Position numbers and translations under genes: made by a program. 64,000 nt of DNA. It comes from JACCZR01 sp963830065 (GTDB lineage: Bacteria; Actinomycetota; Thermoleophilia; Solirubrobacterales; Thermoleophilaceae). The stretch spans positions 124,001 to 188,000 of the forward strand of contig CAWHLA010000011.1 of assembly GCA_963830065.1 (NCBI GenBank). Reading direction: 5' to 3'. The notes beneath the pieces were generated by a model, which was not told the origin of the DNA, searched no databases, and was given only the letters and a program-made list of their open reading frames with translations. The stretch's first letter is position 1. The number at the start of each line of letters is the position of its first letter. This document shows, one piece after another, positions 46,043-54,300 of this stretch.

Positions 46043-47353
46043 GCGATCTGCATAGCGACGATCGCGGCCCTTGAAGTCGATCACGAGCGGGATTCCCTCC
46101 AGGCCGTAGCGCTCGCGGAGGGAATTCTCCATGAAGTAGGCGTAGTTTCGGCTGATTAGGCGCCTGTCGTTGACCTGGACGGCGAACCGGGGCGGGCCCT
46201 CCTCGAACTGGGTCATGTAGAGCAGCTTCAGGCGCTTGCCGTGGCGGGCCGGGGGCTCGCGGGCAGCCTGGAGGTCGGCCAGGAAGCGGTTCAGCTCGCT
46301 GGTGGGGATGCGGCCCTTCGAGCGGTCCGCCAGGTCCAGGGCCTCGGCGGTCAGGCGGGTCAGCCCGCGCCCGGTCTGGGCCGACACGGCCATCACCCGC
46401 GGGCGCTGGCGCAGCCGGTGGCGCACCTTGGCGGTCGCCTCCTCGATGTCGGTCCGGGTCGCGTCCCACTTGTTCAGGGCGACCACGGTGGCGCAGTGGT
46501 TGCGCATCGCCATGTCGGCCGAGCGCAGGTCCTCGGTGGTGATGCCCTCGGAGGCGTCGCAGACCAGCACCGCCACGTCGGCGCGCTCGGCCGCCCGCTC
46601 GGAGCGCAGCTGGGCGTAGTAGTCCACCGTGCCGGCCACCTTCGTGCGCCGGCGCAGGCCCGCGGTGTCCACCAGCACCACCGGGCGATCCTCGATCTCT
46701 ACGCGGGTGTCGATCGAGTCGCGGGTGGTTCCGGCCAGCGGGGTGACGATCACGCGGTCCTCGCCGAGCAGCTTGTTGACCAGCGACGACTTGCCCACGT
46801 TGGGCCGCCCGATGAACGCGAGCCGGACCTCCTCGTCGCCCTCGCCCTCCTCGGCGGTGAGCCCCTCGGTGAGGCGGTCGAGCAGGTCGCCGGTGCCCAG
46901 GCCCTGAGCGGCGGACACAGCCACCGGCTCCCCCAGCCCGAGCGGCCAGAAGTCGGCGGCCAGTGAGGCCTGGGCCGGGGAGTCGACCTTGTTGGCCGCC
47001 ACGGTCACCGGCACCGGTCCCCCGCGCAGCTCGCCCGCCACCTCGACGTCGCCGGGCCGCAGCCCGGCCCGCGCGTCCACGACCAGCACGGCGGCGTCGG
47101 CCTCGCCCAGCGCGGCGCGCGCCTGGGCCTGGATGGCCTGCGCCATGTCGTCCTCGTCGGCCAGGTCCACCCCGCCGGTGTCCACCAGCAGGAAGCGGCG
47201 CCCGTTCCACTCGGCCTCGACCTCCTTGCGGTCGCGCGTCACGCCCGACTGCTCGTGCACCACGGCTTCGCGGCCGCCGGCCAGCCGGTTGACCAGGGTC
47301 GACTTGCCCACGTTCGGGTAGCCGACAACGGCCACCTTCGGCAGCGCGCTCAC
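46040..47353 (-). CDS. der: Ribosome biogenesis GTPase Der (EngA)
   Basis: A 437-residue protein with two consecutive GTPase domains (VVGYPNVGKSTLVNRL, DTGG, ANKVDSP; then FIGRPNVGKSSLVNKL, DTAG, LNKWDAT) and a C-terminal KH-like domain. It acts in 50S subunit maturation. The start overlaps the cmk stop by 4 bases. Confidence 0.97.
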   Translation of the reverse strand: MSALPKVAVVGYPNVGKSTLVNRLAGGREAVVHEQSGVTRDRKEVEAEWNGRRFLLVDTGGVDLADEDDMAQAIQAQARAALGEADAAVLVVDARAGLRPGDVEVAGELRGGPVPVTVAANKVDSPAQASLAADFWPLGLGEPVAVSAAQGLGTGDLLDRLTEGLTAEEGEGDEEVRLAFIGRPNVGKSSLVNKLLGEDRVIVTPLAGTTRDSIDTRVEIEDRPVVLVDTAGLRRRTKVAGTVDYYAQLRSERAAERADVAVLVCDASEGITTEDLRSADMAMRNHCATVVALNKWDATRTDIEEATAKVRHRLRQRPRVMAVSAQTGRGLTRLTAEALDLADRSKGRIPTSELNRFLADLQAAREPPARHGKRLKLLYMTQFEEGPPRFAVQVNDRRLISRNYAYFMENSLRERYGLEGIPLVIDFKGRDRRYADR

Positions 47354-47928
47354 CGGTGCACCAGGGCCACGATGCGCTCGACGACCTCGTCGATCGAGAG
47401 CCCGGTGGTGTCGACCTCCACGGAGTCGTCGGCGGCCTTCAGCGGCGAGTGCTCGCGGCTCTCGTCCTGGGCGTCGCGCAGCGCCTGGTCGCGCTGCACG
47501 GTCTCCACGTCGGTGCCCAGCTCCTCGGCCCGGCGGCGGGCCCGCTCCTCCGGGCTCGCCGTCAGGAAGACCTTCAGCTCGGCTTCGGGCGCGACCACCG
47601 TGCCGATGTCGCGCCCCTCGGCGACCCAGTCGCCGCTGCTCATGAGCTCGCGCTGCTTGTCCACCAGCGCCGAGCGCACGCCGGCGTCCTGCGCGATGCG
47701 GGAGGCCTGCTCGCTGACCTCCGGCGTGCGCAGGCCGGGGAGCTCGGCGAAGTCCGGCCCCAGCTCACGGGCGCGCTGCGAGGGCACGCCTCCTTCACGG
47801 AGAAGCGCCAGGCCCACCGCCCGGTACATGGCGCCCGAGTCGAGGTAGGTGAAATCGAGCGCCTCGGCGGTCGCGCGGGCGACCGTGCTCTTGCCGGCCC
47901 CGGCGGGCCCGTCGATGGCGACGATCAT
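47350..47928 (-). CDS. cmk: Cytidylate kinase
   Basis: A 192-residue CMP/dCMP kinase with P-loop AIDGPAGAGKSTVARA, YLDSGAMYRAVGL and the GRDIGTVV motif. It is about 30 residues shorter than most Cmk proteins, mainly in the CMP-binding insert. The ATG at 47928 follows TAGGCT by 6 bases. The cmk-der pairing is common in actinobacteria. Confidence 0.95.
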   Translation of the reverse strand: MIVAIDGPAGAGKSTVARATAEALDFTYLDSGAMYRAVGLALLREGGVPSQRARELGPDFAELPGLRTPEVSEQASRIAQDAGVRSALVDKQRELMSSGDWVAEGRDIGTVVAPEAELKVFLTASPEERARRRAEELGTDVETVQRDQALRDAQDESREHSPLKAADDSVEVDTTGLSIDEVVERIVALVHR

Positions 47929-47934
47929 CGGTCG

Positions 47935-47940
47935 AGCCTA
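47935..47940 (-). promoter_or_regulatory. -10 box of cmk, leaderless type
   Basis: TAGGCT on the minus strand ends 6 bases before the cmk ATG, immediately after the aroA stop. It gives cmk-der their own promoter separate from the aromatic operon. Confidence 0.5.
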
Positions 47941-47943
47941 GGC

Positions 47944-49242
47944 TCAGCCCAGAAGCGCCGTGAGGTCCTCTTCGAAGCCGGGGTAGGAGATTCCAGCCGC
48001 GTCCATCCCCTCGACCTCCACGCCCTCCACCGAGGCGAGGCCCGCCACGGCGCCCAGCATGGCCATGCGGTGGTCGCCGTGGGCGTCGATCGTTCCTCCG
48101 CGCAGCGGTCCGCCGTCGCCGCGCACCACGAAGCCGTCGGGCAGCTCCTCGGCGTCGGCGCCCAGCGCGTTCAGGGACTCCACCATCACCGCGATGCGGT
48201 CGGATTCCTTCACCCGCAGCTCGGCGGCGTCGCGGACCACCGTCTCACCCTCGGCGAAGGCGCCGAGCAGGCCCACCAGGGTCAGCTCGTCGATCGCCAG
48301 CGGCACCTCGTCGCCGCTCACCTCAGTGCCCACCAGCGGCGACCGGGCCACGTCGAGCTCGCCGATCGGCTCGTGCTCGCTCACGGTGCCGGGCTCCTCG
48401 AGGTCGCCCAGCAGGATCGCCCCCATCCGCTCGGCGATCCGGAAGAAGCCGGTCCGGGTCCAGTTCAGGCCCACGTTCTCGATCACCACGCGCGAGCGGC
48501 TCACGAGCATGGCCGCGGCGGCGATGAAGGCCGCCGACGAGGTGTCGCCGGGTACGTGCAGCTCGTCCAGCTCGAGCTCGTCCACCTGGGAGACCCGGAC
48601 CGTCATCCCGTCTCGCTCGAACGGGACCCGGGCCAGGCGCATCATCCGCTCGGTGTGGTCGCGGCTCACGCTGGACTCGGTGACCGATGAGGTGCCGTCG
48701 GCCAGCATCGCCGCAATCAGGATGCAGGACTTCACCTGCGCGCTGGCCACCGGCAGGTCGTAGGTGATCGGGTGCAGCTCGGCGCCGGCCACCGTGAGTG
48801 GCGGCAGCCGGTCGTCTACGGCTGTGACGGCGGCGCCCATGGCCCGCAGCGGCTCCACCACCCGGTCCACCGGCCGGCGTCGGATCGACTCGTCGCCGTC
48901 CAGCGTCCAGACACCCCCGGGCTGCCCGGCCAGCCACCCCGGCAGCAGCCGCAGCAGCGTGCCCGAGTTCCCCACGTCCAGCCGCCCGCCGGTGGCCTCC
49001 AGCGCCGCGTACAGCCCCACACCGCGCACCACCACGTCGTCGCCCTCATCGTCCACCCCGGCGCCCACGGTGAGCAGGGCGTCCAACGTCGACCGGGTGT
49101 CGGCCGAGCGCAGGTAGTTCCTGATCGTCACCGGCTCGTCGGCCATGGCGCCGAACAGCGCCGCCCGGTGCGAGATCGACTTGTCGGGCGGCGGGGTGTA
49201 GCGGCCGCGCAGCGACCCCGACGGCTCGAAGCGGCGCCCCAC
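47944..49242 (-). CDS. aroA: 3-phosphoshikimate 1-carboxyvinyltransferase (EPSP synthase)
   Basis: A 432-residue protein that makes EPSP from shikimate-3-phosphate and PEP. Conserved PPDKSISHRAALFGAMA near the N-terminus, LDVGNSGTLLRLLPG, SAQVKSCILIAAMLADG, RVKESDRIAVMVESL and DAHGDHRMAMLGAVAG are present. The GTG at 49242 shares one base with the tyrA stop (TAGTG). Confidence 0.97.
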   Translation of the reverse strand: MGRRFEPSGSLRGRYTPPPDKSISHRAALFGAMADEPVTIRNYLRSADTRSTLDALLTVGAGVDDEGDDVVVRGVGLYAALEATGGRLDVGNSGTLLRLLPGWLAGQPGGVWTLDGDESIRRRPVDRVVEPLRAMGAAVTAVDDRLPPLTVAGAELHPITYDLPVASAQVKSCILIAAMLADGTSSVTESSVSRDHTERMMRLARVPFERDGMTVRVSQVDELELDELHVPGDTSSAAFIAAAAMLVSRSRVVIENVGLNWTRTGFFRIAERMGAILLGDLEEPGTVSEHEPIGELDVARSPLVGTEVSGDEVPLAIDELTLVGLLGAFAEGETVVRDAAELRVKESDRIAVMVESLNALGADAEELPDGFVVRGDGGPLRGGTIDAHGDHRMAMLGAVAGLASVEGVEVEGMDAAGISYPGFEEDLTALLG

Positions 49243-50309
49243 TACGCGCGCTGGACCGGGAAGCCCAATTCCTCGATCAGCTCGGCTGCGCGGCCCGCGC
49301 GCTCGGCGCCGGCGATCCACAGCGTCATCGCGCCGGTGCGGTTGTCCGAGGCGGGCGCCAGCGCGAGATCGACGATGTTCAGGTCCGCCCTGCCGAGCGC
49401 CAGCGCCACCTGCGCGACGATACCGGGGCGGTTGGGCACCGTGAGTTGCAGCTGGTGCACGTCCTCGCCCGCCAGGTCTGCCTCGAGCAGCCGCCGGCGG
49501 TCCTCCCGGGCGGCGTCGTTCCACGAGGACAGCGCATCGGGGTCGGCCGCGCGCAGCGAGACCGCAACCGCCCGGAGCCGCTCGACGGTCTCGTCGATCT
49601 CGTCGGCCAGGGCGGCGCGGTTGGCCAGGTAGATGTCGGTCCAGATGTCGGTGTTCGCGCCCGCCACGCGGGTGGCGTCGCGAAAGCTCGGCCCGATGCG
49701 CGGCAGGGGCTCGTCCTCCTGGGCCAGCGTGCGCGCCGCCTGGGCCACCAGCACGTTGGCCAGCACGTGGGGCAGGTGGCTCACCGTGGCCAGCAGCCGG
49801 TCGTGGGTGGCCGCGTCCAGCGCGATCGGGGTGGCGCCGAAGGAGCGGACGAGCCGGTGCAGGCGCTCGAGCAGCAGCCCCGACGAGCGCTCGGACGGGG
49901 TGAGGTACCAGGCGGCGCCCTCGAACAGGTCGGCGCGCGCGTTCTCGACCCCGCTGGTCTCCGCGCCGGCCACCGGATGCCCGCCGACGAAGCGCTCGTC
50001 GGCGATCGCCTCCACCACGTGGGCCTTCGTCGAGCCGACGTCGGTGACCACGCACTCCGGCCCGGCCGCGTCGAGGGCGGCCTGCACCTGGGTGGTGAGC
50101 GAGCCCACCGGCCCGCAGGCAAAGCAGGCGTCGGTGCCGTCGAGCGCGTCCTCCAGCGATCGGGCCACCGCGTCGATCGCGCCCTGCTCGCGGGCGGCCT
50201 CCAGGCGCTCCGGGCTGCGGCCGAAGCCGATCACCTCGTCTCCGCCCTGCCGGGCCGCCAGTCCGATCGAGCCGCCGATCAGCCCGACTCCGAGGACGGC
50301 GATGCGCAC
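49242..50309 (-). CDS. tyrA: Prephenate dehydrogenase with C-terminal ACT domain
   Basis: A 355-residue protein that converts prephenate to hydroxyphenylpyruvate for tyrosine. The NAD site is VRIAVLGVGLIGGSIGLA, followed by DVGSTKAHVVEAI, GGHPVAGAETSGVENA and HLPHVLANVLV. The last 80 residues (QLTVPNRPGIVAQVALALG) form an ACT domain, probably for tyrosine feedback. The GTG at 50309 is 1 base after the upstream stop. Confidence 0.96.
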   Translation of the reverse strand: MRIAVLGVGLIGGSIGLAARQGGDEVIGFGRSPERLEAAREQGAIDAVARSLEDALDGTDACFACGPVGSLTTQVQAALDAAGPECVVTDVGSTKAHVVEAIADERFVGGHPVAGAETSGVENARADLFEGAAWYLTPSERSSGLLLERLHRLVRSFGATPIALDAATHDRLLATVSHLPHVLANVLVAQAARTLAQEDEPLPRIGPSFRDATRVAGANTDIWTDIYLANRAALADEIDETVERLRAVAVSLRAADPDALSSWNDAAREDRRRLLEADLAGEDVHQLQLTVPNRPGIVAQVALALGRADLNIVDLALAPASDNRTGAMTLWIAGAERAGRAAELIEELGFPVQRA

Positions 50310-50310
50310 G

Positions 50311-51381
50311 CTAGGCGCTGCGCCGAGCGCGCACGGCGTCGGCCAGCTCGTCGAGCACGCCCTCGGTGGTGTTCCAGTCCATGCAGGCATCGGTGACCGA
50401 CTGGCCGTAGACGAGCGGCTCGCCGGGCACGAGCTTCTGGGCGCCGGCCACCAGGAAGGACTCGAGCATCACGCCGACGATCGCATCAGCGCCGCCGGCC
50501 AGCTGTGCCGCTATGTCGGCGGACACGACCGGCTGGCGCTCCGGGTCCTTGCCGCTGTTGTCGTGCGAGGCGTCGATGATCACCCGCTGGCGCAGGCCGG
50601 CTCCCCGGAGCTCCGCCAGCGCGGCCTCCACCGCGGAGGCGGGGTAGTTGGGCGCGTCGCGGCCCCCGCGCAGGATCACGTGGCAGTCCGGGTTGCCGGA
50701 GGTGTAGAGGATGGCCGGGGTGCCGTCGGCATCGACGCCGGCGAAGGCGTGGCGGGCGCCGGCGGCGCGAACCGCGTCGACCGCGACCTTCACGCTGCCG
50801 TCGGTGCCGTTCTTGAAGCCCACCGGCATCGACAGCCCCGAGCCGAGCTGGCGGTGGATCTGGCTCTCGGTGGTGCGGGCGCCGATCGCACCCCAGGCCA
50901 CGGTGTCGGAGATGTACTGCGGGGTGATCGGGTCAAGCCACTCCACGCCCACGGGCACTCCCAGGGACACCACCTCCAGCAGCAGCCGGCGGGCGATGCG
51001 CAGGCCGCTGTTCACGTCCCCGGACCCGTCCAGGTCGGGGTCGTTGATCAGGCCCTTCCATCCGGTGGTGGTACGCGGCTTCTCGAAGTACACGCGCATG
51101 ACCACGCACAGGTCGTCGCGCAGGTCGCGGGCCTTCGCCGCCAGGCCGTGCGCGTACTCCAGGGCCGCCACGGGGTCGTGCACGCTGCAGGGGCCCACCA
51201 CCACCAGCAGGCGGTCGTCATCACCGTCCAGCACCGCCTTGACCTCCTCGCGCCCGCGCACGACCTCGTCGGCCAGCTCGTCGGTGAGCGGCAGCTCGTC
51301 GAGGATCGGCTCCGGCGCGATCAGCGGCACGACCCGCTCGATGCGCTGGTCGCGGACGTGGTCGAGGTGGACCGGCCTCAT
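50311..51381 (-). CDS. aroG: DAHP synthase, class I alpha (AroG/F/H type)
   Basis: A 356-residue enzyme condensing PEP and erythrose-4-phosphate in the first shikimate step. Signatures are VVVGPCSVHDPVAALEYA, YFEKPRTTTGWKGLINDP, GARTTESQIHRQLGSGLS, GFKNGTDG and DASHDNSGK. The N-terminal extension that carries the feedback site in E. coli enzymes is present. The ATG overlaps the stop of the other DAHP synthase (ATGA), so both are made together. Confidence 0.95.
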   Translation of the reverse strand: MRPVHLDHVRDQRIERVVPLIAPEPILDELPLTDELADEVVRGREEVKAVLDGDDDRLLVVVGPCSVHDPVAALEYAHGLAAKARDLRDDLCVVMRVYFEKPRTTTGWKGLINDPDLDGSGDVNSGLRIARRLLLEVVSLGVPVGVEWLDPITPQYISDTVAWGAIGARTTESQIHRQLGSGLSMPVGFKNGTDGSVKVAVDAVRAAGARHAFAGVDADGTPAILYTSGNPDCHVILRGGRDAPNYPASAVEAALAELRGAGLRQRVIIDASHDNSGKDPERQPVVSADIAAQLAGGADAIVGVMLESFLVAGAQKLVPGEPLVYGQSVTDACMDWNTTEGVLDELADAVRARRSA

Positions 51382-52148
51382 GCGGTGGCCATCATCCCCT
51401 CGAGCCGGCTGACGTAGGGGCCGAACTCCTCGCAGCTCAGCGACTGCCGCCCGTCGCACACCGCGCGGTCGGGATCGGGGTGCACCTCGACCATCACGCC
51501 GTCGGCGCCGGCCGCCGCGGCGGCCAGGGACATCGGCTCGACCAGCTCGCGCCGGCCCGCGGCGTGGCTGGGGTCCACCACCACAGGCAGCTCGGTGCGC
51601 TCTTTGAGCACCGGCACCGCCATCAGGTCGAGCGTGAAGCGGTAGGCGGTCTCGAACGTGCGGATCCCGCGTTCGCACAGGATCACGTCCGGGTTGCCCT
51701 CCTGGGTCACGTACTCGGCGGCCATCAGCAGCTCGTCCAGCGTCGCCGACAGCCCGCGCTTGAGCAGCACGGGTCGCCCGGCCCGGCCGAGCTCGGTCAG
51801 CAGCGAGTAGTTCTGCATGTTCCGAGCTCCCACCTGCACGACGTCAGCCACCTCGGCCACCGCCTCCACGTCGCGGACGTCCAGCGCCTCGGTCACCACC
51901 GGGAGCCCGGTGCGCTCCCGGGCCTCGGCGAGAAGGGGCAGGGCGGCATGGCCCAGGCCCTGGAAGGAGCGCGGGGAGCTGCGGGGCTTGAACGCGCCGC
52001 CGCGCAGGAAGGCCGCGCCCGCCTCACTGACGCATTCTGCGGTCTCCAGCAGGCTCTCGCGCGACTCGACGGTGCAGGGACCGGCGATCACGGCGAAGCG
52101 GTCCCCGCCGATGCTCTGCCCCCCTACTTCCACCTCTCTTCGGTCCAT
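51378..52148 (-). CDS. aroF: DAHP synthase, class I beta (AroF/KDO8PS-like)
   Basis: A 256-residue core enzyme with AVIAGPCTVESRESL, FLRGGAFKPRSSPRSFQGL, VGARNMQNYSLL, VLLKRGLSATLDE, ILCERGIRTFET and VDPSHAAGRRELV. It lacks any extra regulatory domain (no ACT or chorismate mutase fusion), so control may lie in its leader RNA. GAGGA lies 4 bases before the ATG. It is the first gene of aroF-aroG-tyrA-aroA. Confidence 0.95.
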   Translation of the reverse strand: MDRREVEVGGQSIGGDRFAVIAGPCTVESRESLLETAECVSEAGAAFLRGGAFKPRSSPRSFQGLGHAALPLLAEARERTGLPVVTEALDVRDVEAVAEVADVVQVGARNMQNYSLLTELGRAGRPVLLKRGLSATLDELLMAAEYVTQEGNPDVILCERGIRTFETAYRFTLDLMAVPVLKERTELPVVVDPSHAAGRRELVEPMSLAAAAAGADGVMVEVHPDPDRAVCDGRQSLSCEEFGPYVSRLEGMMATA

Positions 52149-52152
52149 CTGG

Positions 52153-52232
52153 TCCTCATCTCTCTAGCGATCTCCACGGGTCGTGCGGCGGCCAGCCGGG
52201 CAGGCAGGTAAAGGCTGGACGCCTAGAGAAAT
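52153..52232 (-). promoter_or_regulatory. Putative translational attenuator in the aroF leader
   Basis: In the RNA, AUUUCUCUAG (52232 to 52223, the final Phe-Leu-stop codons of the leader peptide) can pair over ten positions, one of them U-G, with CUAGAGAGAU (52167 to 52158). The GAGGA ribosome-binding site of aroF (52157 to 52153) follows directly. Within the loop an 11-bp hairpin with one mismatch (52213-52223 with 52187-52197) brings the arms together. A ribosome stalled at the Tyr, Phe or Trp codons would cover the left arm and free the ribosome-binding site. No U-run follows, so translational rather than transcriptional control is inferred. Confidence 0.6.
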
Positions 52233-52288
52233 CGCCAGAAGGAATACGTGCGCGAAGCCGCGACGGGCTGTGTGAGATGCGCACGCAT
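52223..52288 (-). CDS. Aromatic leader peptide of the aroF operon
   Basis: A 21-codon frame, ATG at 52288 to TAG at 52223, ends Thr-Tyr-Ser-Phe-Trp-Arg-Phe-Leu. All three aromatic amino acids, the products of the pathway, are packed into six codons at the end, as in attenuator leader peptides. It lies 75 bases upstream of aroF in the same direction. The ATG is 8 bases downstream of TACAGT, so the leader peptide is probably read from a leaderless 5' end. Confidence 0.68.
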   Translation of the reverse strand: MRAHLTQPVAASRTYSFWRFL

Positions 52289-52296
52289 TGCGCGCC

Positions 52297-52302
52297 ACTG
52301 TA
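52297..52302 (-). promoter_or_regulatory. -10 box of the aroF leader transcript
   Basis: TACAGT on the minus strand ends 8 bases before the leader peptide ATG. No -35 match is seen. Confidence 0.45.
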
Positions 52303-52310
52303 CCGCAGCT

Positions 52311-52850
52311 TCAGGCGGCGGGAGACACCGTCTCGACCCGTGCTCCCTGCTCGTAGGTGAGGTGTCCGCCCAGGTAGCCGCCCGCAGCCAGCACGCCGCC
52401 CCCGACGAGACCCAGCAGCTTGCCCCTGCCCCGGTCACCGGTACGGCGGGCCACCAGGGAGGCGCCGAACAGCGAGATGGCGGTGGCGTTGGTGGCGGCG
52501 TGAACGATGCCCACGCGGCCGATCGGCTTGCTTGAGGGCTCGGCGTCCGACCAGTCCGACCACCCCGAGAGGGCCGTGGGCCCGGCCGCGAGCAGCCCGG
52601 CCAGCACCAGCAGGTCGGCCGAGTCCTCGGAGCCCCGGCCGCCGACGAGGTCGAGCAGCAGCGCGCTGGTCCAGGTGCCGATGGGCACGTCGGTGAGGAC
52701 GGGGTGCAGCGGGTGGCCGAGCGGCGCGCCGCTGAGCAGATGCTTCAGGGACGGGCTCTCACTGAGGATCCCCCGCCACTTCTCCGAGGCCCAGCCGGCG
52801 ATGCCGTCCAGGCCTTCGAAGGACTCCAGCGCCTGCAGTGCCTTGGTCAT
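52311..52850 (-). CDS. DUF2231 domain membrane protein
   Basis: A 179-residue protein. The family motif GHPLHPVLTDVPIGTWTSA lies after a 50-residue soluble N-terminus, followed by three to four hydrophobic segments. The His residues suggest metal or haem binding, which is known for parts of this family but not shown here. AGGAG lies shortly before the ATG at 52850, 8 bases after hisC, so it shares the hisC operon; its link to aromatic synthesis is unclear. Confidence 0.8.
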   Translation of the reverse strand: MTKALQALESFEGLDGIAGWASEKWRGILSESPSLKHLLSGAPLGHPLHPVLTDVPIGTWTSALLLDLVGGRGSEDSADLLVLAGLLAAGPTALSGWSDWSDAEPSSKPIGRVGIVHAATNATAISLFGASLVARRTGDRGRGKLLGLVGGGVLAAGGYLGGHLTYEQGARVETVSPAA

Positions 52851-52858
52851 GTCTCTCC

Positions 52859-53938
52859 TCAGATGAGCTCGTCGAGCGTGGACAGGAAGCGATCGTTCTC
52901 GTCGCGGGTCCCGTATGTCACCCGCAGCCGCCCCTCTTCCCCGAGAGCGCTCCCCGCACGCACGATCACGCCGCGCTCGGCCAGGCCGGTCACGATCTCG
53001 GCCTCGTCGCGCTCCTCGCCGACCCCCACCCAGGAGAAGTTCGCCTGGCTCTCGGTGGTCTCCAGGCCGCGCTCGGCCAGCTCGGACTCGACGTACAGGC
53101 GCTCCACCGCCGTCAGCTCGACGCGCCGGGCCACCTCGTCCTGGTGCAGGATCGCCTCCGCTGCGGCCGCCTGGGCGGGCGCGTTGACCGAGAAGGGCTG
53201 GCGCACGCGGTCCACCGCCAGGCGGAACTGCTCGGAGCCCAGCGCGTAGCCGGCCCGCAGCCCGCACAGGCCGTAGACCTTCGAGAACGTGCGCAGCACC
53301 ACCAGGTTGGAGTGGCGGCGCAGCAGGTCGAGCGACTCGTCTGGGTCCTGGGCCAGCGAGAACTCCACGTAGGCCTCGTCGAGGATCACGGCGACGTGCT
53401 TGGGCAGCTCGTCCACGAAGGCCTCGATTGCGTCCGGCGGCAGTGCCGTGGCGGTCGGGTTGTTGGGGTTGCAGACCAGGACGATCCGAGTGGCGTGGTT
53501 GACCTCCCGCGCCATCGCCTCGAGGTCGTGCAGCCCGGCCGCGTCCAGCGGCACCCGCACGCCGCGCGCACCGCTCATGGCGGCCAGGTGCGGATACATC
53601 GAGAACGAGGGCCAGGCGTAGACGATCTCCGCCCCCGGCTCGAGCATCGCCTCGGCGGCGGCGAGCAGGATCTCGCAGGAGCCGTTGCCCACGGCCACGC
53701 GGCCGGGCGACATGTCGCAGCGCTCGGCGATTCGGCGGCGCATCAGCGACTTCTCGGGGTCGGGGTAGCGGTTGAGGTCCCGCAGCGCGTTCGCGGCAGC
53801 CACCTGGACCTCCTCCGACGGGCCCCACGGGGCCTCGTTGGAGGCCAGCTTGACCAGCTCCCCGTCGTACGCGTAGGTCTCGGCCGCCGGGTAGGCCGGG
53901 ATGTCCTCGATGCGCCGGTTGAACTCGATCGGGGTCAC
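52859..53938 (-). CDS. hisC: Histidinol-phosphate/aromatic aminotransferase
   Basis: A 359-residue PLP enzyme of fold type I with LASNEAPWGPSEEV, VGNGSCEILL, NPNNPTATALP, ILDEAYVEFS and the PLP-Lys motif RTFSKVYGLCGLRAGY. HisC enzymes also transaminate hydroxyphenylpyruvate and phenylpyruvate; placed between aroH and the DAHP synthases, an aromatic aminotransferase role is likely. The GTG at 53938 overlaps the aroH stop (GTGA). Confidence 0.92.
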   Translation of the reverse strand: MTPIEFNRRIEDIPAYPAAETYAYDGELVKLASNEAPWGPSEEVQVAAANALRDLNRYPDPEKSLMRRRIAERCDMSPGRVAVGNGSCEILLAAAEAMLEPGAEIVYAWPSFSMYPHLAAMSGARGVRVPLDAAGLHDLEAMAREVNHATRIVLVCNPNNPTATALPPDAIEAFVDELPKHVAVILDEAYVEFSLAQDPDESLDLLRRHSNLVVLRTFSKVYGLCGLRAGYALGSEQFRLAVDRVRQPFSVNAPAQAAAAEAILHQDEVARRVELTAVERLYVESELAERGLETTESQANFSWVGVGEERDEAEIVTGLAERGVIVRAGSALGEEGRLRVTYGTRDENDRFLSTLDELI

Positions 53939-54300
53939 TGGGCCGCCTCCAGGTCCTTGCGCAGCCGGGTCGCTTCGCGCAGGTAGACGTGGCGGGGCTC
54001 GGCGCCGTCGGGCGGGTAGCAGTGCACCAGCACGCGGATCACCCGCGGCAGCGAGCCAGGCACCGGGATCTCCCGGCTGCACAGCAGCGGGACCCCGTCC
54101 AGCCCTATGCGCCGCGCCGCCACGGCGGGGAACTCGGCATCGAGGTCGTCGGTGACGGTGAAGATGCAGCTGACCAGGTCCTCGGCCTTGAGCTGGTTGC
54201 GCTCCAGGACGGCCAGGACGAGCTCCTCGGTGGCCGACAGGATGGCCCCCGACTCGTTGTCCTCCACGGTTATCGCCCCTCTGAGGGCCTGCAGCCTCAC
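53935..54300 (-). CDS. aroH: Chorismate mutase, AroH type
   Basis: A 121-residue trimeric-type chorismate mutase, converting chorismate to prephenate. Conserved features are ALRGAITVEDNES at the N-terminus with the active-site Arg, TDDLDAEFPAVAARRIG, PLLCSREIPVPGSLPRVIRV and a C-terminal YLREATRLRKDL. The GTG at 54300 overlaps the rluB stop (GTGA). Confidence 0.96.
   Translation of the reverse strand: MRLQALRGAITVEDNESGAILSATEELVLAVLERNQLKAEDLVSCIFTVTDDLDAEFPAVAARRIGLDGVPLLCSREIPVPGSLPRVIRVLVHCYPPDGAEPRHVYLREATRLRKDLEAAQ

Noticed and set aside
51400..51415. Another copy of the AGCCGGCTGA terminator core
   Set aside because: It lies inside the aroF coding region, has no complementary flanks and no T-run.
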